Origin: a virus
Length of the DNA: 54,532 nucleotides
Reading direction: 5' to 3' (one strand)
Virus record (IMG/VR): IMGVR_UViG_3300009285_003187
Span: 1 to 54,532 of that record
Shown: positions 27,087 to 34,520 of the stretch, piece after piece
Numbering within the stretch: position 1 is the first letter of the stretch
Layout: each line of letters starts with the position of its first letter
Made by a program: the position numbers and the translations under genes
The notes under the pieces: model-generated
The model's input: only the letters and a program-made list of their open reading frames with translations
Databases searched by the model: none
What the model was told of the DNA's origin: nothing

Positions 27087-27641
27087 ATGCAGGAACACAT
27101 CAAGCGCGAACTCCGCCGATCTGGGGTTTTTCTGCTCTGCACCCTCATCCTGATTCTGGCTATCTCCCTGCTGGCCTGCGGAAGGCACACCACGAAGCCC
27201 TTTCGACAAGCGCAGGGGCCTGCCCCGAGCGTAGCCGAGGGGCCGCAACAGCAACCGGACATCCCCCCGCCCGACTCCCCTCCCCGCGTTGAGGGAATTG
27301 CACTCCGGCCCCTGCCTGTCGTCTACTTCGACTTCGACCGCTACCACATTCGCCTCGACCAGAAAGACGCCCTGGAGGGGCTATATCTGGCCCTCCTGGA
27401 GCCCGGGCCATGGCATGGCCCGGCCGTGATCGCGGGCCACGCCGACGAGCGGGGAACGGACGGGTATAACCTGGCCCTGGGGCAGAGGCGGGCGGACACC
27501 GTGCGCCTGAACCTCGTCCGCCTCGGGATACCGTCCGACCACCTGCGCACCGTTAGCTACGGGGAGGAGCGCCCGGCAGACCCCGGCCACGACGAGGCGG
27601 CCTGGGGGAAGAACCGGCGGGTAGAATTGGTGGTACCATGA
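27087..27641 (+). CDS. Pal/OmpA-like lipoprotein
   Basis: A 184-residue protein; ATG at 27087, one base after the previous stop. It has a long hydrophobic signal and lipobox ISLLAC (cysteine 31). Residues about 77-184 are an OmpA-type peptidoglycan-binding domain: [11 protein letters not shown], the [20 protein letters not shown] core and a GKNRRVEL end, in the order and spacing of Pal. Residues about 38-53 come from a palindromic repeat inserted in frame. A peptidoglycan-linked outer-membrane lipoprotein could strengthen or alter the envelope of the infected cell; I do not know its role in phage. Confidence 0.8.
   Translation: MQEHIKRELRRSGVFLLCTLILILAISLLACGRHTTKPFRQAQGPAPSVAEGPQQQPDIPPPDSPPRVEGIALRPLPVVYFDFDRYHIRLDQKDALEGLYLALLEPGPWHGPAVIAGHADERGTDGYNLALGQRRADTVRLNLVRLGIPSDHLRTVSYGEERPADPGHDEAAWGKNRRVELVVP
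27198..27242 (+). repeat. Palindromic element pair in Pal-like gene
   Basis: Two adjacent variants, CCCTTTCGACAAGCGCAGGGG and CCCCGAGCGTAGCCGAGGGG, encode RQAQGP and SVAEGP in frame just after the lipidated cysteine. Confidence 0.8.
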
Positions 27642-28345
27642 CGGAGACCCGAAAACGAGGCCGCCCCACCCTGGAGGAACAGGCTGCCCGGCGAGACCTC
27701 CATGGGATCCTGACTGATGCCGGGATCGACTCCAAGATGGTGATCCAGAACCCGGTCCTGGCCCTGGCGGGCCGGTTGGAGGAGGAGGCCGCCGATTCCC
27801 TGAAGGTCGTACGGGAGCGCACGAAGCAGGTCCGGTACGCCATTTACCGAGCGTTGAACCTGGAGCGATGGGACGCCGCGCACCGGGCGGGTTACGAAAA
27901 GGACGAGGCCGCAGACCCGAAGTTCCTGGACCGCCTGGACACGAAATGCCGGATTCAGGGGCACTTTGCGGATGTGGAGCTGCCGATTCGGGACATGATC
28001 ATGGCGGAGGTGTCCCCGTCGTTTGCGACCATCGTACACCTCCGGGACCACGCGATGGGTGAAAAGGGGGAGCGCATCCGGCTGGAGGCCGCCAAAGCGC
28101 TCCTCGCTTTAGGTGGATATTCCACATCCACCTCCACCACCCGCTACGAGTCCATTGATAAGGCAGAGCAGGAGTTCGGGAGGTTGTCCACCGGGGACCA
28201 GGCCCGCGCCCTTCTTGAGGGCAAGTTGCCTCCCCTGCGGACGACGGGCATGGAGGTCCGGGAGGAGCCACCCCGGACGGAGGAAGAAATCGAGCGGATG
28301 ATGGATGAGGCGGAGATTGAGACGGGGGGGCCGCTGGCGGGTTAG
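27638..28345 (+). CDS. Hypothetical protein, small-terminase candidate
   Basis: A 235-residue protein overlapping the Pal-like gene by four bases. It begins with [10 protein letters not shown], an AT-hook-like basic start, then helices; residues about 125-155 look like a HEAT-like or helix-turn-helix segment ([21 protein letters not shown]), and the end is acidic. Size and DNA-binding look would fit a small terminase subunit, yet it is far from the large one. No family recognised. Confidence 0.5.
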   Translation: MTETRKRGRPTLEEQAARRDLHGILTDAGIDSKMVIQNPVLALAGRLEEEAADSLKVVRERTKQVRYAIYRALNLERWDAAHRAGYEKDEAADPKFLDRLDTKCRIQGHFADVELPIRDMIMAEVSPSFATIVHLRDHAMGEKGERIRLEAAKALLALGGYSTSTSTTRYESIDKAEQEFGRLSTGDQARALLEGKLPPLRTTGMEVREEPPRTEEEIERMMDEAEIETGGPLAG

Positions 28346-28373
28346 CAGAAAAACACTTGTTCTGGACAAAAAT

Positions 28374-28411
28374 GTCTTGACTTTCTTGTCAAGACTTTTT
28401 ATATTTGGGGT
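28374..28411 (+). promoter_or_regulatory. Promoter, operator and terminator-like hairpin for the regulator gene
   Basis: The -35 box is TTGACT at 28377-28382, spacer 17 bp, and the -10 is TATATT at 28400-28405. An 8-bp inverted repeat GTCTTGAC/GTCAAGAC (28374-28381 and 28388-28395, loop TTTCTT) overlaps the -35 and is followed by TTTTTATATTT, so it can serve as terminator for the genes upstream and as operator for the regulator. The ATG starts seven bases after the -10, which implies a leaderless message. Confidence 0.75.
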
Positions 28412-28621
28412 ATGATAGGAGAGAGGCTTAGAAAAAGTCGCTTAAGCTCCGGGTTTTCCCGCCGGGCCGTCGCCGAATACCTCCGGGTGACTGAGCGTAC
28501 GATATGCCGGTGGGAGGCCGGAGAGTCACAGCCGGACTTTGGCCATGTGGCAAAAATGGCTGAACTTTACCGGATACCCCTGGAGAATTTGAGCGAAAAC
28601 CGAAAGGAGGGTTTCCGATGA
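28412..28621 (+). CDS. Cro/CI-like transcriptional regulator
   Basis: A 69-residue helix-turn-helix protein of the XRE/Cro type: GERLRKSRLSSGFSRRAVAE, then the recognition segment LRVTERTICRWEAGESQP. It is a single-domain protein, too short for a cleavable CI, so it resembles Cro. Its own promoter has an inverted repeat over the -35 box, pointing to autoregulation. No ribosome site precedes the ATG. The next gene overlaps by four bases (ATGA). Confidence 0.8.
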   Translation: MIGERLRKSRLSSGFSRRAVAEYLRVTERTICRWEAGESQPDFGHVAKMAELYRIPLENLSENRKEGFR

Positions 28622-29235
28622 ATGAAGCGCAATACAAGATCGGTATCACCCCGGAGGCATGGTCCATGGATATGCCGGACGATCTGGACCATGATTTCCC
28701 GCTCTACCCCGGCGACATGCCGGAGGGCCAGGTTGTGAAGATCGCCGTGGAGGATGGTGGCGGGGAATACACCCCCGACCCGCCCGCGATCCCCAACGAG
28801 ATGATCGCCGAGCGCCACCTGAAGGCCGTCGGCTATTACCACAGGGAACGTGCCCGGATCATCACTCACGCGACGGCTCACCGACATCAGATCGACGCCT
28901 GGGAGCGGGAGCGGTTGCGCCCCGTCGAGAACCGGCTGGGGTGGCACGAAGGGGGGTTGCGGGCGTGGTTCTCCGGCCTGGGCCGGAAGTCCGTGAACCT
29001 GGTGTACGGTTCGGTGAAGCGAATCGCGGGCCGGGAACGGGTGGAGATAACGGACGAGGATGCCCTTCAGAAGTGGGCCATGTCTCAGGGATTCGAGACG
29101 TTTCAGAGATTCATCCGGGTCAAGCAAGAACCGAATAAGGTCGCCCTCAAGGACTACATCCAGCAGGGCGGCGAAGTCCCCCCAGGCTGCGACTGGGTGA
29201 GGGGGGAGGACAGCATCAAGGTGGAGGCGATCTGA
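28618..29235 (+). CDS. gam: Host-nuclease inhibitor Gam (Mu-type)
   Basis: A 205-residue protein. The part from residue 70 follows the Mu Gam pattern: long helix with ATAHRHQIDAWERERL, the segment GRKSVNLVYGSVKRI, acidic ITDEDALQKWA, and KVALKDYIQQGGEVPPG before a final beta strand. Gam dimers, related to Ku, bind DNA ends and block RecBCD-like exonucleases. It protects linear DNA during infection or replication. The first 65 residues are acidic and not typical. Confidence 0.8.
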   Translation: MNEAQYKIGITPEAWSMDMPDDLDHDFPLYPGDMPEGQVVKIAVEDGGGEYTPDPPAIPNEMIAERHLKAVGYYHRERARIITHATAHRHQIDAWERERLRPVENRLGWHEGGLRAWFSGLGRKSVNLVYGSVKRIAGRERVEITDEDALQKWAMSQGFETFQRFIRVKQEPNKVALKDYIQQGGEVPPGCDWVRGEDSIKVEAI

Positions 29236-29236
29236 C

Positions 29237-29464
29237 ATGGCCCATGTGATGATCGACAATACCGTCTGGGCAAGGACTTTCCCGCAGGCGTTTACGGCTG
29301 CCCAGAGGGAGGCCCGCACAACCCCCGGCGTAACCGATGTGCTGGTTACGCGAACAAATGAGGAAGACGACCGCCGGACCAGACGCGGGGGATGGGAGAC
29401 GGTTTATAAGTGGACCGTTGAGTATATTCGGGGGGAGGAGAAGGATGAGCATGGGACAGTATGA
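29237..29464 (+). CDS. Small hypothetical protein
   Basis: A 75-residue protein one base after the Gam stop, in the same operon. It has a charged, amphipathic composition (TWARTFPQAFTAAQREAR, TRTNEEDDRRTRR), ends acidic and overlaps the start of the next gene by 20 bases. No family recognised. Confidence 0.5.
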   Translation: MAHVMIDNTVWARTFPQAFTAAQREARTTPGVTDVLVTRTNEEDDRRTRRGGWETVYKWTVEYIRGEEKDEHGTV

Positions 29465-29927
29465 ACCCCGCGACGTTCTGCCCCCGCCGGAGGCGGAATT
29501 GCCTGACGATTACCCCGGCATCGGCAAGCGTCCCCTGCTGGCACGACACTACCAGGAGGCGGATCATCTCATCCGCGCCCTGCCCGCCGAGCAGGTGTTC
29601 CACCTGCGACAGAGTTGGCGCTCCATCCTGAGCGACATCCGGGAGGCGATCTCCCGGACAGAGACGGTCCTGAACCGGAAATGCAACGAGGCTCGGCTTG
29701 CGGGCCTGGACCGGGCCGACGATCTGGCGAGGGCTTCTGCGACCCGTTCCAGCATGGCCCCCTTCGGCTCAGGGCAAGCTCAGGGACCTCCCGACGACGA
29801 CCCCCCGGACGACTGCCCCGGCTGCGCCCGACCCATGCCCGGTCTCGGCGTAGAGCGTTGCCCGGACTGCGGCGAGGCCCTGGGATTCGGGGCCAGGATC
29901 TCGGACGCGGGGGAGGAGAAGACATGA
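29445..29927 (+). CDS. Helical zinc-ribbon protein
   Basis: A 160-residue protein with ATG at 29445 behind GGGGGAGGAG. The first 100 residues are helical and charged, with a long coiled-coil-like helix. A palindromic element adds SGQAQGPP at about residues 106-114, followed by an acidic linker and a C-terminal zinc ribbon (CPGCARPMPG, then CPDCG). No known function. Confidence 0.6.
   Translation: MSMGQYEPRDVLPPPEAELPDDYPGIGKRPLLARHYQEADHLIRALPAEQVFHLRQSWRSILSDIREAISRTETVLNRKCNEARLAGLDRADDLARASATRSSMAPFGSGQAQGPPDDDPPDDCPGCARPMPGLGVERCPDCGEALGFGARISDAGEEKT
29760..29786 (+). repeat. Palindromic element
   Basis: A short version of the dispersed repeat, CCCTTCGGCTCAGGG then GCAAGCTCAGGGA, translated in frame as SGQAQGP. 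Confidence 0.7.
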
Positions 29928-30031
29928 TCTCCTTCCGCGACCTGCCGGTAGTTTTCCGGGTTGCCGCCGGGCTGTTCGCGTGGCTGGCGGTGTGGGCGGC
30001 CATTGCGTTGACCGTAGAGGTTTTCGGGTAG
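29924..30031 (+). CDS. Tiny membrane peptide
   Basis: A 35-residue peptide, ATG overlapping the previous stop (ATGA). About 22 residues form one membrane helix (VVFRVAAGLFAWLAVWAAIA). It may be a small membrane toxin-like or lysis-control peptide, but this cannot be shown. Confidence 0.5.
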   Translation: MISFRDLPVVFRVAAGLFAWLAVWAAIALTVEVFG

Positions 30032-30273
30032 TCATCCCCGGCCCGGTCCCGCCTGTCGGCTTGAGAGTTAAGCGCCTTTTGTCCGACGATCACCAGGCCG
30101 GGGACCAAAATCGCACCCCCCCGGTATCCTCCGTACCCTTCCGTCCTGGCCGGTTCGGGTTCGGGTGCGCGCTCCATCGGAAAACCGGCCAGGCCCAACC
30201 GGAAGCACCCCCCAGCAGTTGTCCCTACGGCTGCCGGGGGGATAACTACCCAAAAAACAAGGAGGATAGATGT

Positions 30274-31389
30274 ATGGCCGATAAATTTAAATTCAAGATC
30301 AACATGGAGGCGGAGATCACTTTCTCCCCAAAGACCTCAGATTGGTTTGCGGACCTCAACACCCACGAGGAGTACGGGGACTCGTGGAAGTATAAGTTTT
30401 CCAACAGCGCCCACAATGGGTATTCCCCCGGTCAGGGGCATGTGGTTTTCGCCCCCGCAGACCTGCATGAAGTAATTCAGCGGGCCGGGTGTCGCCGGGG
30501 AGATACGGTCATGGTGGGGAAGGTGGAAGATCCCCAGGACTCCAGAAGGAATATTTGGGTGGTGAAAAAAGGCGGGCAGGTTTTTTCCTCCCGCGACGAT
30601 TCGGGCCCCGCTCTGACTCCCCCCTTCAACGCTGCCCTTCGACAAAGCTCAGGGCAAGCTCAGGGACCCCCGCCGCCCTCTCCTCCCGGCCAGCCTGCCG
30701 CGCCTCAACCTCCGGCCCACTCCGAACCCGCGTCACAGCCTGCCCCCGCTGGTGGGCCGCCTACGGCCCCCCAGGGACCTCCTCCGCAAGAGGAGGCCGG
30801 TCCCCCGCCGGGGCATCCGGCAGCCAGCGGGAACGGCAACACCAGGACCGCCTCTTCCGAAACCCCGGCGGTGATTGGGGCGACATACGTGGTCGCGTTC
30901 AAGGTGGCGCGGACGGCGCTCGCTCTGGCAGGAATTAATCCGACAGACGACCAGGTTGCAACGACAGGTCGTGGCCTGGTTATAGATTTGGGCCGGGCCG
31001 GATGGAAGCCCCGCCCGGAGAAGGTAGGGGAGTTTATCCAGGCCATGAAGGTAGGCTCTGCCTCGAAGCCCTCCGGTGCTGCCCTTCGACAAAGCTCAGG
31101 GCAAGCTCAGGGACCTCCCGCCGGTTCCGACCCCATCGGCATGGAGGGATATTTCGTCCTCTTGCAGGAGGCGCAGGACGGCGGCGTCCCGGTGAACGCA
31201 CTGAACGACCACATGGCGGCGACGTGGCGGGCCTTCTTGAGGCTTGCCCCCGGCTCTCCCCTGCCTCAGCACGGTCCGGACCCGGACTGGCAGTCTTTCC
31301 CGGAGGCGCTGGCCTCCGACGTGACGATGTGGATCGAAGCGAAGGCTGGAGAATTGGCGGAAGCCGCACCACAGGGGGGGAGGGGATGA
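30274..31389 (+). CDS. Proline-rich two-domain protein
   Basis: A 371-residue protein with ATG at 30274 and a strong AAGGAGGATAG ribosome site; a 240-base gap without genes precedes it. Residues 1-100 form a beta-rich domain (KFKFKINMEAEITF, then HVVFAPADLHEVIQRAG). Residues about 115-200 are a proline/glycine linker, and 200-371 a helical domain (ARTALALAGINPTDDQVATT). Two identical 36-bp palindromic elements lie in the linkers, both read as ALRQSSGQAQGPP. Proximity to Gam suggests DNA metabolism, but no family is recognised. Confidence 0.6.
   Translation: MADKFKFKINMEAEITFSPKTSDWFADLNTHEEYGDSWKYKFSNSAHNGYSPGQGHVVFAPADLHEVIQRAGCRRGDTVMVGKVEDPQDSRRNIWVVKKGGQVFSSRDDSGPALTPPFNAALRQSSGQAQGPPPPSPPGQPAAPQPPAHSEPASQPAPAGGPPTAPQGPPPQEEAGPPPGHPAASGNGNTRTASSETPAVIGATYVVAFKVARTALALAGINPTDDQVATTGRGLVIDLGRAGWKPRPEKVGEFIQAMKVGSASKPSGAALRQSSGQAQGPPAGSDPIGMEGYFVLLQEAQDGGVPVNALNDHMAATWRAFLRLAPGSPLPQHGPDPDWQSFPEALASDVTMWIEAKAGELAEAAPQGGRG
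30631..30666 (+). repeat. 36-bp palindromic element copy 1
   Basis: Begins GCTGCCCTTCGACAAAGCTC and continues to CAGGGA. It is identical over 36 bases to 31078-31113 and 50826-50861. Confidence 0.9.
31078..31113 (+). repeat. 36-bp palindromic element copy 2
   Basis: Same 36 bases as 30631-30666, in the same reading frame (ALRQSSGQAQGP). Confidence 0.9.
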
Positions 31390-31469
31390 GCGCCAAACAC
31401 ATCCCGGTCAATGCGCCGGGGCCCCCCAAGAAAAGGGACGATCTCGTTGGGTATGTATGGATGCCATGA
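31386..31469 (+). CDS. Possible 27-aa coupled peptide
   Basis: A 27-residue open frame joined to the genes on both sides by ATGA overlaps (31386 and 31466). It is proline- and lysine-rich. The twin overlaps are the only evidence; it may simply keep ribosomes moving through the junction. Confidence 0.35.
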   Translation: MSAKHIPVNAPGPPKKRDDLVGYVWMP

Positions 31470-31645
31470 GTTGGTGGCTCATCTTGGGGGTCATCTACAT
31501 AGCCGGGGTCGCGGCCTGCTGGTGGTGGTGGTGCAGTCACGCGGCCCCGGGCCCTCCCCTAAACATCGGAGGATGGGATGAAAAAACACGGGCCATGGTG
31601 GAAAATACGGGAAGCCTGACAGGAGAGAGCGCGAAAAAAGATTAA
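31466..31645 (+). CDS. Small membrane protein with tryptophan cluster
   Basis: A 59-residue protein with one membrane helix (WWLILGVIYIAGVAACWWWW) starting at residue 3, followed by a soluble tail of about 35 residues. I chose the ATG at 31466 because it overlaps the preceding stop; an ATG at 31457 is also in frame. No family known. Confidence 0.5.
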   Translation: MSWWLILGVIYIAGVAACWWWWCSHAAPGPPLNIGGWDEKTRAMVENTGSLTGESAKKD

Positions 31646-31701
31646 AAAGCTCCGAGATTCCGGCGTTGGGCTCCGGAACGCACATGAAGGGAGGTGATAC
31701 G

Positions 31702-31818
31702 ATGAAGGGCATGAAAAGAAAAGGAGGCTCCAGCAAGGGGAGAGCCTGCGAGACGCCGCCGAACGGGATGCCGAAGATGCCCCCCAAGAAAGGAGATCGG
31801 AAAGGAGGACGAGGGTAA
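31702..31818 (+). CDS. Small basic protein
   Basis: A 38-residue Lys/Gly/Arg-rich protein (MKGMKRKGGSSKGR, then PKKGDRKGGRG) with a GGGAGGTGATAC ribosome site. It is the last plus-strand gene of the right-going middle operon. It may bind nucleic acid. Confidence 0.5.
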   Translation: MKGMKRKGGSSKGRACETPPNGMPKMPPKKGDRKGGRG

Positions 31819-31826
31819 GCGTTGAA

Positions 31827-31912
31827 GTGCGCCGGGGGGGGCCCCGGCGCACCTGGGGAGAAATGGAAAACCCCCTATCCCGACCGTGAAGCGGGATAGG
31901 GGGTACTTTGTT
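31827..31912. terminator. Bidirectional terminator between convergent operons
   Basis: Two hairpins. The first pairs GTGCGCCGGGG (31827-31837) with CCCCGGCGCAC (31842-31852). The second has a perfect 12-bp stem, CCCCCTATCCCG (31871-31882) with CGGGATAGGGGG (31892-31903), with AAAA before and TACTTTGTTTT after, so it works on both strands. It lies between the end of the plus-strand genes and the end of the minus-strand arm. Confidence 0.85.
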
Positions 31913-32095
31913 TTACAGATCGCGCTCAACGACCTCCCCCGGGTCTCGCAGGGGGACGTTGAGCGCCTTGCGCAGGGCCGCCGCAATCACGGCGCTGCGA
32001 GAAAGGTGATTCTTCTGCGCCATTTCCTCAATGATCTCCCGGAGGTCGTTCGGCATGTAGATCGCCATTGACCTGCCGTCTATGAACCTCTGCAT
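31913..32095 (-). CDS. Ribbon-helix-helix protein (CopG/Arc-like)
   Basis: A 60-residue protein with a short strand (RSMAIYMPNDL) followed by two helices (REIIEEMAQKN, then SRSAVIAAALRKAL), the ribbon-helix-helix layout of small repressors and antitoxins. It is the last gene of the minus-strand arm. No toxin is recognised beside it, so a transcriptional role is more likely. Confidence 0.65.
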   Translation of the reverse strand: MQRFIDGRSMAIYMPNDLREIIEEMAQKNHLSRSAVIAAALRKALNVPLRDPGEVVERDL

Positions 32096-32135
32096 GGGGT
32101 TTCTCCCCTCCTCTCAGGCTCCTGTCGTGGCCCCT

Positions 32136-32180
32136 CCCTTCGGCTACGCTCAGGGATCACACTGAGCGGTAGCCGAAGGG
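32136..32180. repeat. Palindromic element pair
   Basis: CCCTTCGGCTACGCTCAGGG, then CTGAGCGGTAGCCGAAGGG, in the gap and the 3' end of the gene at 32157-32411. It supplies that protein's last residues (ARPFGYRSV) and its stop. Confidence 0.75.
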
Positions 32181-32411
32181 CCGGGCCGTGCGTTGCCATT
32201 TTTCTCCCATTTCTCCCCGGAAGAAAATTTCTACTACTTCCAGTTCCAGGCCGTTCTCTTTCGACCTTTCGTAACGCCATTCTTGCCCTCGCGGGTTTCG
32301 GACGAACGCTACGCCCTGGGCCAGGGCCAGAGAATGACATTTCCGAGTGGCCCTCTCCGGTTTTCTGTGCGCCGACACGCACAAATGATTCCGGTCAAAC
32401 ACTGTCCACAT
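32157..32411 (-). CDS. Small hypothetical protein
   Basis: An 84-residue protein with Cys/His-containing N-terminus (TVFDRNHLCVSAHRK) and a middle segment with beta-strand character (GQEWRYERSKENGLELEVVE). Its C-terminus is made from a palindromic repeat. No known family; coding potential is moderate. Confidence 0.45.
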   Translation of the reverse strand: MWTVFDRNHLCVSAHRKPERATRKCHSLALAQGVAFVRNPRGQEWRYERSKENGLELEVVEIFFRGEMGEKWQRTARPFGYRSV

Positions 32412-32445
32412 CTCCTCTATCCTCCCCTCCTCGCGATCCGTTCGT

Positions 32446-32480
32446 GGCCCTTGCGGGCCGGTGTGCGCTGCGCTCGATTC
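32446..32480. repeat. Second dispersed repeat family, copy 1
   Basis: GGCCCTTGCGGGCC followed by GTGTGCGCTGCGCTC. It is repeated at 34475-34508 and, inverted, at 34835-34873. The first half is itself palindromic. Confidence 0.7.
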
Positions 32481-32561
32481 ACCGGCTTTACACCGGCTCA
32501 GGGGCGGGCCTCACCGCCCCTTCCCAGGTTATCGCGCCTGGTGCGCGGGAGGGTCTTTGTG

Positions 32562-33245
32562 CTATCCATCCTGGTAAATCTTGACGATCCTGACGGCCTT
32601 CTCGAACGACACCCTAAACGACCTCTCAAAGTACACATCCCCATCGCCGTCTACCCGGACGGGGCCTAGCCCATCGAGCCAAACGAGATCACCGGGGAAT
32701 GTGCCCTTGCTATGCTTTTCCACTTTCCCGCCCGTCGCCTCTGCCAGGTTGTGAGCGAGTTGCGCCGCCTGCGTTGCGTTGGCGTCGTATCGCTGCTTAC
32801 GCTCGACTGCCTCAGCCAGCAGAGGCAGGTACGCCGGGAGCAAGCGACTCGTGATCGCCTTGGCCACCTGGACCCCGGTACGGTCGTCCTTGACCGTGAT
32901 CAAGGGACAGGATTTTCCGTAAGGCGAATGGCCATGTAACCCGTTCCATCCCGCATCGGCCACGATCCGGCCCCGGTACCGATACCCGCCCATGCGGATG
33001 TTCCCGCCCATGCGGATGTTGACGAGTCCGTAACCGTCCTGCTGGCGGATGTTACGCCCCGGCCAATCGGCGCGAGCCAGCCCCGGCCCTCCGGCCCTAA
33101 TTTCCTCCTCACGATCCGGGTCCACCGTGACCCAGTCACCGGGCAGGTTCACGGCGATCTCGTGACACAGCGCCTTGAGGCGTTCGGCCTGTCGGCGCGT
33201 CTCTGCCTGCTCTAACCTCTGGCGTTCCTCGCAATCTGCGCTCAT
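32562..33245 (-). CDS. Hypothetical protein with GNIRMGG repeat
   Basis: A 227-residue protein with ATG at 33245 behind CGGAGGC. Helical N-terminus (ERQRLEQAETRRQAERLKAL), then a middle part with a nearly doubled NIRMGG unit caused by an 18-bp tandem repeat near 32990-33020, then a helical region and a beta-rich end (GDLVWLDGLGPVRVDGDGDVYF). No recognised domain. Confidence 0.6.
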   Translation of the reverse strand: MSADCEERQRLEQAETRRQAERLKALCHEIAVNLPGDWVTVDPDREEEIRAGGPGLARADWPGRNIRQQDGYGLVNIRMGGNIRMGGYRYRGRIVADAGWNGLHGHSPYGKSCPLITVKDDRTGVQVAKAITSRLLPAYLPLLAEAVERKQRYDANATQAAQLAHNLAEATGGKVEKHSKGTFPGDLVWLDGLGPVRVDGDGDVYFERSFRVSFEKAVRIVKIYQDG

Positions 33246-33333
33246 GGTAAGCCTCCGTTTCTGGGAGTGGATACGACGGGGAGGCGGCTATCGCCTCCCC
33301 GGTGAACTCAAAACAGCTTTGTTCCGTCTTCAT
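33136..33333 (-). CDS. Possible small protein overlapping neighbours
   Basis: A 65-residue frame whose ATG (33333) overlaps the preceding stop (ATGA) and whose last 37 codons overlap the next gene in another frame. Starts MKTEQSCFEFTGEAIAASPS. The coupling favours a real start, but the overlap is longer than elsewhere in this operon. Confidence 0.4.
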   Translation of the reverse strand: MKTEQSCFEFTGEAIAASPSYPLPETEAYHERRLRGTPEVRAGRDAPTGRTPQGAVSRDRREPAR

Positions 33334-33582
33334 CGCTTCCTGACCTTCCAGCGACAGGGGCAGCCCCGACAGGCCCCGATCTTCGCCCCGCCGTCGGGGC
33401 CCCAGAGGTACTTGGCGGCGCTCGGTTCCGGGGATTGCGGTCTGTTCTCCCCGATGCCACCCCGGACAACGGCCCGACTCCCCGCAGATCGTGCAGTTAC
33501 CCACCTCATCCCACTGGGCGGGGATGGGGATATAACCCTGCCGGAGAATTGCCCGGCGCTGAGACTCGACATAAGACCTCAT
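33330..33582 (-). CDS. Zinc-ribbon gene with apparent +1 frameshift
   Basis: The frame starting at 33582 (ATGA-coupled to the gene before) gives MRSYVESQRRAILRQGYIPI and a CTICGESGRC metal site. The frame that ends at 33330 (ATGA-coupled to the next gene) gives SAAKYLWGPDGG and CRGCPCRW. A one-base step near 33416, in a GCGCCGCC run, would join both into a protein of about 83 residues with two cysteine pairs. It may be a sequencing error, a decayed gene, or a true frameshift. Confidence 0.4.
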
Positions 33583-33791
33583 CCGGCCTTCCCCCTCTCT
33601 ACGTAGTTGAAGGCGCACACGGCGCACGGCGTCTTGTCCTTGCAGGATGCGCATACCCTGTGCCCGTCGATCCTGCCCGCGATCTCCTCGAACACCCGCG
33701 TCATGGCCTCCGTCATGGGCACGTCCAGCGCCCAGGCGATCCGGCGCAACGTGGCGGAGTCCTGACGGCTGAGTTCAGGCGTGTAAGCCAT
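33579..33791 (-). CDS. Small helical protein with cysteine cluster
   Basis: A 70-residue protein: first 40 residues helical (TLRRIAWALDVPMTEAMTRV), then CASCKDKTPCAVC, a likely zinc-binding site. A GGAGG ribosome site lies before the ATG, and the stop overlaps the next start (ATGA). Such small proteins are frequent in phage and plasmid gene strings; function unknown. Confidence 0.6.
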   Translation of the reverse strand: MAYTPELSRQDSATLRRIAWALDVPMTEAMTRVFEEIAGRIDGHRVCASCKDKTPCAVCAFNYVERGKAG

Positions 33792-33847
33792 TGGTCAAGT
33801 CCTCCCCAAAGAGAAGGGGGCACTTCCTGTGCCCCCGCACCCGGCCC

Positions 33848-34159
33848 TCATCCGTCGCTCACCATGTCGGAGAAGTGCGCCTCGATGGCCGCGCACTCCC
33901 CTCGTCCCTCACACCAGGCGTATGCCTCCTCGCGGGTCGCAACCCGGATGCCCTCGCCTCCGGTGGTGTGATCGCCGGCGCTGTGTGCGTAGCGGCTCAA
34001 CGGCCCGCCCGACCCGGCGATGAAGTAGGCCCCGGCCTTTGTCCGGTAAAGGGCCTCCGAGCAGCTCTTGAAGTCCGACACGGGGTAATCGTTCGACCAC
34101 GAGGCCAGCTTCTCCGCCGTGTCCGTGTCGTACCGCTTGCCTCCTATGATTTCCTTCAT
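33848..34159 (-). CDS. Conserved small protein (GGKRYDTDTA type)
   Basis: A 103-residue protein with ATG at 34159 and a strong AAAAGGAGGAG ribosome site. It starts MKEIIGGKRYDTDTAEK and later has ALYRTKAGAYFIAGSGGP and an EEAYAWCE segment, a pattern I have seen in small proteins of phages and Firmicutes. A beta-sheet domain is likely. Role unknown. Confidence 0.65.
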   Translation of the reverse strand: MKEIIGGKRYDTDTAEKLASWSNDYPVSDFKSCSEALYRTKAGAYFIAGSGGPLSRYAHSAGDHTTGGEGIRVATREEAYAWCEGRGECAAIEAHFSDMVSDG

Positions 34160-34172
34160 TGTGCTCCTCCTT

Positions 34173-34225
34173 TTCGGGGGAATGTGTGCGATATGGCACA
34201 GTTGCGCAATGTCGCGCAACCGAGA
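34173..34225. promoter_or_regulatory. Composite dyad element, forward copy
   Basis: Contains TGTGCGATATGGCACA (34185-34200, arms TGTGC/GCACA) directly followed by GTTGCGCAATGTCGCGCAAC (34201-34220, arms GTTGCGC/GCGCAAC). It lies just upstream of the gene at 33848-34159. An almost identical inverted copy is at 35019-35071. Confidence 0.8.
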
Positions 34226-34290
34226 GAGTGACACGGGGAAGGGTTCGCGTCCCTGCGTTCCCTCCCCCTCGGTTGCCTGCTACCTGTTCG

Positions 34291-34455
34291 CTACCGCTGC
34301 GCGCCTTCGGCGCAGTCGAGTCGGTATTCTGCTTTCATCTGCTCCTCCGCCCTCACCGCCTCCCGACCCCACTCATGACGCCAGGTCCCGGCCATGATCC
34401 CGACTATGATCCCGACTCCGGTCACCACCATGATTATCTCTTTCATCTTTTTCAT
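34291..34455 (-). CDS. Small membrane protein
   Basis: A 54-residue protein with ATG at 34455 and GAAGGAGGGTAGG ribosome site. One membrane helix (EIIMVVTGVGIIVGIMAG), then a charged tail. It is the first gene after the strong leftward promoter at 34521-34549. Confidence 0.6.
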   Translation of the reverse strand: MKKMKEIIMVVTGVGIIVGIMAGTWRHEWGREAVRAEEQMKAEYRLDCAEGAQR

Positions 34456-34474
34456 CGTCCTACCCTCCTTCTTT

Positions 34475-34508
34475 GGCCCTTGCGGGCCGTGTGCGCTGCG
34501 CTCCATTC
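34475..34508. repeat. Second dispersed repeat family, copy 2
   Basis: Same GGCCCTTGCGGGCC plus GTGTGCGCTGCGCTC sequence, in the leader between promoter and the small membrane gene. Confidence 0.7.
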
Positions 34509-34520
34509 TTGCCCAATCAT

